The notes beneath the pieces are model-generated. The model was not told where the DNA came from. It saw nothing but the letters and a program-made list of their open reading frames with translations, and did no database searches. A program made the translations under genes and the position numbers. This document shows positions 4,071 through 8,816 of a stretch of 8,816 bases of DNA, in pieces. The stretch's first letter is position 1. Each line of letters opens with the position of its first letter. This DNA is from Eubacteriales Family XIII. Incertae Sedis bacterium. Its GTDB lineage: Bacteria; Bacillota; Clostridia; Peptostreptococcales; Anaerovoracaceae. Location of the stretch: NCBI GenBank assembly GCA_031255695.1, contig JAIRSA010000070.1, positions 1 through 8,816 of the forward strand. The letters are read 5' to 3'.

Positions 4071-6722
4071 ATGAACTTTTTATCGTTTTTTTTGAAAAAA
4101 CTGGGTGTTTATTCACGAGTTCCGTCTGTCTACGGGGCAAACAAGGGCAAAGGCAAGCGTAGGGGCAAGAAGGCAGAGGCGGGCGAAGATCCAGCGGCGA
4201 CAGCGCCGGCGTCCGAAGGCAAAGGCGCGGAAACGGCAGCCGAAGCCACAACGGCGGCGGCCGGGAGCATGGGAGCGGAAGCTGCGGCGGGCGCCACGGC
4301 TGAGGCCGGCGAGATCGCGGATGCGACGGCGGCCGGGAGCGCAGGCGCGGAAGCTACTGCGGGCGCCACGGCAATGTCGGAAGGCGCAAGCGCCGAGGCC
4401 GAGGCCGGCGAGATCGCGGATGCGGCGGCGGCCGGGAGTACGGGGGCGAAAGCTGCGGCGGGCGCCACGGCAATGTCGGAAGGCGCAAGCACCGAGGCTG
4501 AGGCCGGGAGCACGGGGGCGAAAGCTGCGGCGGGCGCCGAGGCTGAGGCCGGCGAGATCGCGGGCACCGATGCGGAAGCTGCGCAATCAGCCGGGAGCGC
4601 GGGCGCGGCGTTGGAAGCTGCGGTCGATGCGGATGCTGATGCCACAGTGGCTGAAGCGGCAGACGAAAGCGCGGCAGCGGAGGCCGAGGCTGCGGCAGAC
4701 GAAAGCGCGGCTGCGGAAGCTGCGGCAGACGAAAACGCGGCAGCAGAAGCTGCGGCAGACGGCGCGGATGCCCACGACGTCGATCCTATCATTGAAATAC
4801 CATTGGTGCCTAACCAACAGGCGCCTGACGGGCCGGACGGCGAAACGCCGGATGCGGCCAGGAATGGCATACTGGATATGCTGGCCAAGGCAGCCCGCCT
4901 GATCAAGGGCCTGCCCATTGCCATTGCTGGCGCTTTCAAAGGCATCAGGCTTCCAGCACTGAAAATAGGGAAAACCGCCAGGGATGGCGGGCATCCGGTG
5001 GACGCGGACGCCATGTCGGATCCCCTGGATATAAGCGAGGCTCTTGCGGACGCAGCGCCGTCCATGCATGCGCCGCCACCGATAACGCCCGCGGTCAAGA
5101 ACAAGCCTGTCAAGAAGGCCACCGTAAAACGCGGCGCTGACGGGAGCGAAAGCGAAGGCGAAGAAAAACAGAATGCCGCCGCATACGCGCCGGGCGACGC
5201 CAAGTCAGAAAAGGCCGCTTTGAAAAAAGCCAAGAAGCTCGCCAAGGCCGAGGCCAAAAAGGCGAAGAAAAAGGGCAAGAAAAACAAGGATGCGGCGACG
5301 CAGGACGAGAACGGCGACGCACAGGGCAAAGACGGCAAGAAAAATAAAGCAAAGAAGAAAGACCCGAAGGAGCAGAAAGAGAAAAAGGCCCATAAAGCCG
5401 CACAGAAGGCTGCCGCGAAGGCCGCCAAACAGCACAAGAAGGCCGCGAACAAAAAGCCCAAGCTCAGCAAGGACGAAAAGACCGTCCTGAAGTTCGAAAA
5501 AGAGCAGGCCAAGCATGAGAAAAAGCTTGCCGATTTCGAGAGGCGCGCCACGAAGATCGAAAGCAATCTGAACAGGAAGGCGCAGAAACGGGAGGCCATA
5601 CTAGAAAAAAAGAACGAGACAAAGGCGCAGAGGCGCGAAATCGCCGGCATAAAGAAGGCGCGCAAGCTTGAGATCAAGAAACAGCGCGATTATTGGCTGG
5701 AACGCGGCGTCGGGCGCGGAAAGCGCCGCGCCATGCGGATCATGTCCGCCATGCTGATGATCGCCGTGCTCACTGGCGGGGGCACCGCCCTTTACAAGAG
5801 CCAGCTCATAGCGCCATACAACAATTTCATCGACATTGTCGCGGATTCGCCCCTGAAGATCATACCGCAGACGCTTGACAAGCCGGTCAGATACGTGGCG
5901 GAGTACGCGAGCGCCTCGCTGATGCGGATCACAGAGATCATAAAGGGCAAGCAGAAGCCGGAGGACCTGTATTATTACGAGGCGGACAACGCGGAACGCT
6001 ATGCCGCCTTCCAGGAGGCCCATCCCGACATGGATGCCGACAATGTCGTGTGGCAGGTAAACTCTGGCGTGGATCTCTTCCTCTATGAGGACCCTGTGCT
6101 TATAAGCGACCTGGATGCCGCGCCGCTGGTAGTCAACAAATTCAACAGCCTGCCGACGGGATTCCGGCCGAAGGATCTGGTCTCCATACCGGGGACGCAG
6201 ATGCAGGCCAACAGGGACGCCTATGCCGCTTTCGAGCGCATGCAGCAGGACGCGGCGCAGCAGAACATGAACATCGCGATAGTGTCGGCATACAGATCCT
6301 TCGAATACCAAGAGGTCCTCTATAACCCGTCCGTGAGCGACACGAGGGAAAACCTCCAGTCGCGCATCGCCAGGCCCGGTTTCAGCGAGCACCATACAGG
6401 CCTGGCATTCGATGTGGCCGTCACTGGCGGGAAACTGACTGAATTCGAGGGCACGCCAGAAGAGGGCTGGCTGAAACGCAACGCTGAGAAATACGGCTTC
6501 ATAATGCGTTACCCAAGGGAACTTGAAAATATAACGGGCTTTCGGAACGAGCCCTGGCACATCAGGTATGTCGGCGACGAACTTGTCGCTGCCATGGCCG
6601 AAAACGGCATACGCACGCTTGAGGAGTACAAAGTGAAGTTCATTGACCACAAGCCTGGCGATACCCCTGAGAAACCGGAGAAAAACGCCATGGGCGTGGA
6701 AGGCACCGACGACCCGATCTAA
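4071..6722 (+). CDS. Membrane-anchored VanY-type D,D-carboxypeptidase with huge Ala/Glu-rich and Lys/Ala-rich cytoplasmic region
   Basis: From the ATG at 4071 the protein has 883 residues. AAGGGG at 4056-4061 gives 9-nt spacing; ATG 4026 (AGGGGG 4 nt upstream) and TTG 4011 are in-frame alternatives adding 15 or 20 residues. Regions in order: 1-40 short basic N-terminus; 41-230 Ala-rich acidic low complexity (88 Ala in 190 by hand count) with 33-residue and 10-12-residue repeats; 231-340 mixed, Pro-containing linker; 381-470 very basic (36 Lys in 90) and H1-like; 470-550 charged likely coiled coil; 556-575 one transmembrane helix, preceded by RGKRRAMR so N-inside; about 680-860 peptidase M15B/VanY domain. 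Zinc ligands are in SEHHTGLAFD (His774, Asp781) and EPWH (His830), with catalytic Glu827. Such enzymes remove terminal D-Ala from peptidoglycan stem peptides outside the membrane. The catalytic domain looks intact. It lies between the glycosidase gene and alaS (22-bp gap). The function of the cytoplasmic region is unknown. Confidence 0.9.
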   Translation: MNFLSFFLKKLGVYSRVPSVYGANKGKGKRRGKKAEAGEDPAATAPASEGKGAETAAEATTAAAGSMGAEAAAGATAEAGEIADATAAGSAGAEATAGATAMSEGASAEAEAGEIADAAAAGSTGAKAAAGATAMSEGASTEAEAGSTGAKAAAGAEAEAGEIAGTDAEAAQSAGSAGAALEAAVDADADATVAEAADESAAAEAEAAADESAAAEAAADENAAAEAAADGADAHDVDPIIEIPLVPNQQAPDGPDGETPDAARNGILDMLAKAARLIKGLPIAIAGAFKGIRLPALKIGKTARDGGHPVDADAMSDPLDISEALADAAPSMHAPPPITPAVKNKPVKKATVKRGADGSESEGEEKQNAAAYAPGDAKSEKAALKKAKKLAKAEAKKAKKKGKKNKDAATQDENGDAQGKDGKKNKAKKKDPKEQKEKKAHKAAQKAAAKAAKQHKKAANKKPKLSKDEKTVLKFEKEQAKHEKKLADFERRATKIESNLNRKAQKREAILEKKNETKAQRREIAGIKKARKLEIKKQRDYWLERGVGRGKRRAMRIMSAMLMIAVLTGGGTALYKSQLIAPYNNFIDIVADSPLKIIPQTLDKPVRYVAEYASASLMRITEIIKGKQKPEDLYYYEADNAERYAAFQEAHPDMDADNVVWQVNSGVDLFLYEDPVLISDLDAAPLVVNKFNSLPTGFRPKDLVSIPGTQMQANRDAYAAFERMQQDAAQQNMNIAIVSAYRSFEYQEVLYNPSVSDTRENLQSRIARPGFSEHHTGLAFDVAVTGGKLTEFEGTPEEGWLKRNAEKYGFIMRYPRELENITGFRNEPWHIRYVGDELVAAMAENGIRTLEEYKVKFIDHKPGDTPEKPEKNAMGVEGTDDPI
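4302..4544 (+). repeat. In-frame repeats of 99 bp (33 residues) inside the Ala-rich region
   Basis: Two full units are adjacent: 4302-4400 and 4401-4499. Each encodes EAGEIADA-x-AAGS-x-GA-x-A-x-AGATAMSEGAS-x-EA. A shortened third unit (4500-4544, 15 residues) has lost the EIADAAAAG and TAMSEGAS parts, and a degenerate fourth begins at 4545 (EAGEIAG). A partial earlier unit precedes 4302. Similarity is high at DNA level (for example the shared GCGGGCGCCACGGCAATGTC), pointing to recent in-frame expansion and contraction. Confidence 0.85.
4659..4754 (+). repeat. In-frame ADE(S/N)AAAEAA repeats
   Basis: Three consecutive short units, 12, 10 and 10 residues long, read ADESAAAEAEAA, ADESAAAEAA and ADENAAAEAA, followed by a decayed ADGADA. 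They form the C-terminal end of the Ala-rich region of the VanY-type protein and are predicted to be helical and acidic. Confidence 0.8.
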
Positions 6723-6727
6723 AAGAC

Positions 6728-6733
6728 AGGAGG
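6728..6733 (+). promoter_or_regulatory. Ribosome binding site of alaS
   Basis: A perfect AGGAGG lies 11 nt upstream of the alaS ATG in the 22-bp gap after the vanY-like gene. It decides the start and suggests alaS is translated from the upstream transcript. There is no room here for a separate T-box or promoter, although one could lie inside the preceding gene. Confidence 0.85.
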
Positions 6734-6744
6734 ATTGTTTTTAT

Positions 6745-8816
6745 ATGGAGAAGTTAGGCTTGAACCAGCTGCGCACTATGTTCCAAGAATTTTATGAAAG
6801 GAAAGGGCATTATCCAAGGAAGAGCTTTTCGCTGATACCTGAGAAGGACAAGAGCCTGCTGATCATCAATTCCGGCATGGCGCCGCTAAAGCCTTATTTC
6901 GCAGGGCTTGAGGCCCCTCCATCCAAGAGGATGACCACATGCCAGAAATGCATCCGGACGGGCGATATCGACAATGTCGGCCACACCGCGAGGCACGGCA
7001 CATTTTTCGAGATGCTCGGCAGCTTCTCTTTCGGCGACTACTTCAAGAAAGAGTCCATCGTATGGGGCTGGGAGTTCATAACGGAAGTCCTCAATATCCC
7101 CAAAGAGCGCCTGTGGGCAAGCGTCTACGAGGACGACGACGAAGCCGCGCAGATCTGGGCCGATGAGATCGGGCTGGAAGAAGGGCGCATAGTAAGGCTT
7201 GGCAAAGATGATAATTTTTGGGAAATCGGGCTAGGGCCCTGCGGCCCCTGCTCCGAAATATATTATGACAGGGGCGAGGCACACGGATGCGGCAGCCCCG
7301 ACTGCAAGCCGGGCTGCGACTGCGACAGATACGTTGAGTTCTGGAACCACGTCTTCACGCAGTTCAACCGCGACGAAAACGGCAACTATACGCCGCTTGA
7401 GCACAAGAACATCGATACCGGGCTTGGGCTTGAGCGCCTTGCATGCATAATGCAGGATACCGACTCGATCTTCAATATAGATACCATAAGCTATATACTG
7501 TCAGGCGTCTGCGAGGCCTCCGGCGTGGAATACCAGAACGGCGCGGGGCCCAACGATGTCTCGATCAGGATCATCACCGACCATATAAGATCCGTGGTCT
7601 TCATGACAGGCGACGGCATAATCCCCGGCAATGAGGGCAGGGGATACGTGCTGCGGCGCCTGCTCAGGCGCGCCGCGCGCCATGGGAGGCTCATAGGCCT
7701 CGACGGCCCATTCCTGCCCGCGCTTGCCGACAGGGCGATAGACGTCTCCGCCGGCGCATATCCGGAGCTTGACGAAAAACGCGAATACATCAAGAAGATA
7801 ATCAGCGTCGAGGAGGAGAAGTTCAGCCAGTCCGTTGTCCAGGGCAACGAGATCCTCGAAGGCTACATACGCGGCCTTGCCGCAAAAAACCTTTCCGAAC
7901 TGTCCGGCGAGAATGCATTCAAGCTGTACGACACATTCGGCTTCCCGCTTGAGCTTACCCAGGAGATATTGTCCGAAAACGGGATGACCGTCGATGAGGC
8001 GGGTTTCAAAGCGGCAATGGAAAATCAGAAAAATACAGCGCGCGCCGCACGCAAGGCGGGCGAAGACGAGGGCTGGGCCGACGATGCGGCCATAGATTTC
8101 AGCGGCGATCCGACCCTTTTCACCGGCTATGGCGCACTTGACGGCGAATGTACCGTCAAGGCTGTGATCTCAGGCAAGAAAGCGGCTGAATCCGCCGCCG
8201 CCGGCGAATCCGTGGCCCTCGTGCTTGACAGTTCCCCGTTTTACGCGGAGAGCGGCGGGCAGGCGGGCGATCACGGCACAATATCCGCAGACGGGTTCTC
8301 GGCCGATGTGACTGGCACCACGAAAAACCAGAATGTGTTCCTGCACCATGTCCAGATAAAGTCCGGCAGCGTGAAACCTGGCGACCTGGTCTCGGCCTTT
8401 GTCGATGCCGGGCTGCGCAACAAGACCGCCAGGAACCATACGGCCACGCACCTGCTCCACAGCGCACTGCGCGAAGTGCTTGGCGGGCATGTGGAACAGG
8501 CCGGCTCAAGCGTCACGCCCGAAGGCCTGAGGTTCGACTTCACGCACTTCAGCGCCATGGGCGCCGATGAGCTGGAACAGGTGGAGGCCATAGTGAACCG
8601 CGCGATCCTGGCCTTCATGCCGGTCAAGACCGAAGAGCTGCCCGTCGCCGAAGCGCTTGAACGCGGGGCCACAGCCCTTTTCGGCGAAAAATACGGCGAC
8701 ACAGTGCGCGTCGTGAGCGTAGGCGATTTCAGCGCAGAACTGTGCGGCGGCACCCATGTGGCGAACTCCGGGCAGATCGGCGCCTTCAAGATAGTGTCGG
8801 AAAGCGGGATAGCCGC
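6745..8816 (+). CDS. alaS: Alanyl-tRNA synthetase AlaRS (3' end beyond window)
   Basis: The reading frame is open from the ATG at 6745 to the window edge, giving 690 complete codons with no stop; the family is usually about 870-890 residues, so only the C-terminal C-Ala domain is missing. AlaRS charges tRNA-Ala and clears mischarged Ser/Gly. The catalytic domain shows INSGMAPLKPYF, GHTARHGTFFEMLGSFSFGDYF, NFWEIGLGPCGPCSEI, DTGLGLERLA and GNEGRGYVLRRLLRRAARHG. The editing domain shows HTATHLLH (His565, His569) and CGGTHV (Cys667, His671), one residue from the E. coli positions, so editing should be active. Between GPCSEI and the YVEFWN motif is a Cys cluster (Cys182, 187, 191, 193: CGSPDCKPGCDC) that could bind zinc and is a form I associate with Bacillota. 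It is probably transcribed with the two envelope genes upstream. Confidence 0.97.
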   Translation, partial: MEKLGLNQLRTMFQEFYERKGHYPRKSFSLIPEKDKSLLIINSGMAPLKPYFAGLEAPPSKRMTTCQKCIRTGDIDNVGHTARHGTFFEMLGSFSFGDYFKKESIVWGWEFITEVLNIPKERLWASVYEDDDEAAQIWADEIGLEEGRIVRLGKDDNFWEIGLGPCGPCSEIYYDRGEAHGCGSPDCKPGCDCDRYVEFWNHVFTQFNRDENGNYTPLEHKNIDTGLGLERLACIMQDTDSIFNIDTISYILSGVCEASGVEYQNGAGPNDVSIRIITDHIRSVVFMTGDGIIPGNEGRGYVLRRLLRRAARHGRLIGLDGPFLPALADRAIDVSAGAYPELDEKREYIKKIISVEEEKFSQSVVQGNEILEGYIRGLAAKNLSELSGENAFKLYDTFGFPLELTQEILSENGMTVDEAGFKAAMENQKNTARAARKAGEDEGWADDAAIDFSGDPTLFTGYGALDGECTVKAVISGKKAAESAAAGESVALVLDSSPFYAESGGQAGDHGTISADGFSADVTGTTKNQNVFLHHVQIKSGSVKPGDLVSAFVDAGLRNKTARNHTATHLLHSALREVLGGHVEQAGSSVTPEGLRFDFTHFSAMGADELEQVEAIVNRAILAFMPVKTEELPVAEALERGATALFGEKYGDTVRVVSVGDFSAELCGGTHVANSGQIGAFKIVSESGIA

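Noticed and set aside
4130..5677. 515-codon open frame on the minus strand opposite the VanY gene
   Set aside because: It is the mirror of GC-biased Ala and Lys codons; the product is a Phe/Ser/Ala/Leu-rich string with no domain and no matching ribosome binding site logic, while the + strand frame carries real motifs.

Overview
The window reads as a stretch of chromosome from an anaerobic member of the Bacillota, most likely class Clostridia. The evidence is a DUF896 (YnzC-like) protein, strong Shine-Dalgarno sites, a clostridial-type IscS/IscU pair, an alanyl-tRNA synthetase with a Cys-rich catalytic-domain insert of the kind I associate with Bacillota, and a secreted protein ending in duplicated 'stalk' motifs common in Clostridia. 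The DNA is GC-rich but uses ATA (Ile) and AGG (Arg) codons freely. I cannot name the genus. All genes are on the + strand; I found no tRNA, rRNA, CRISPR array, insertion sequence or phage gene.

Layout. (1) 18-212: small DUF896 protein. (2) 213-531: gene-free region with a sigma-A-type promoter (318-346) and a leader of about 180 nt with three consecutive hairpins. (3) 532-2164: iscS and iscU, overlapping by 14 nt, the core of iron-sulfur cluster assembly. (4) 2165-2512: gene-free region holding two near-identical 43-bp direct repeats, a strong intrinsic terminator (2281-2312) and a new promoter (2365-2393) with an inverted repeat between its -35 and -10 boxes. (5) 2513-3991: secreted phosphodiester glycosidase (NAGPA/DUF2233-type) with two C-terminal stalk motifs. 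(6) 4071-6722: very large membrane-anchored VanY-type D,D-carboxypeptidase with about 555 residues of low-complexity cytoplasmic sequence, first Ala/Glu-rich and acidic, then Lys/Ala-rich and histone-H1-like. (7) 6745-8816: alaS, cut by the window end.

How they fit together. IscS and IscU form one transcription unit that ends at the 2281-2312 terminator. The glycosidase, the VanY protein and alaS probably form a second unit, with no convincing terminator between them and a 22-bp gap before alaS. Two cell-envelope genes therefore sit between genes (iscS-iscU and alaS) that are often close together in Clostridia. The most unusual item is the VanY protein: by charge pattern it would place a strongly basic, potentially nucleic-acid-binding domain inside the cell and a peptidoglycan-trimming zinc peptidase outside, joined by one membrane helix.
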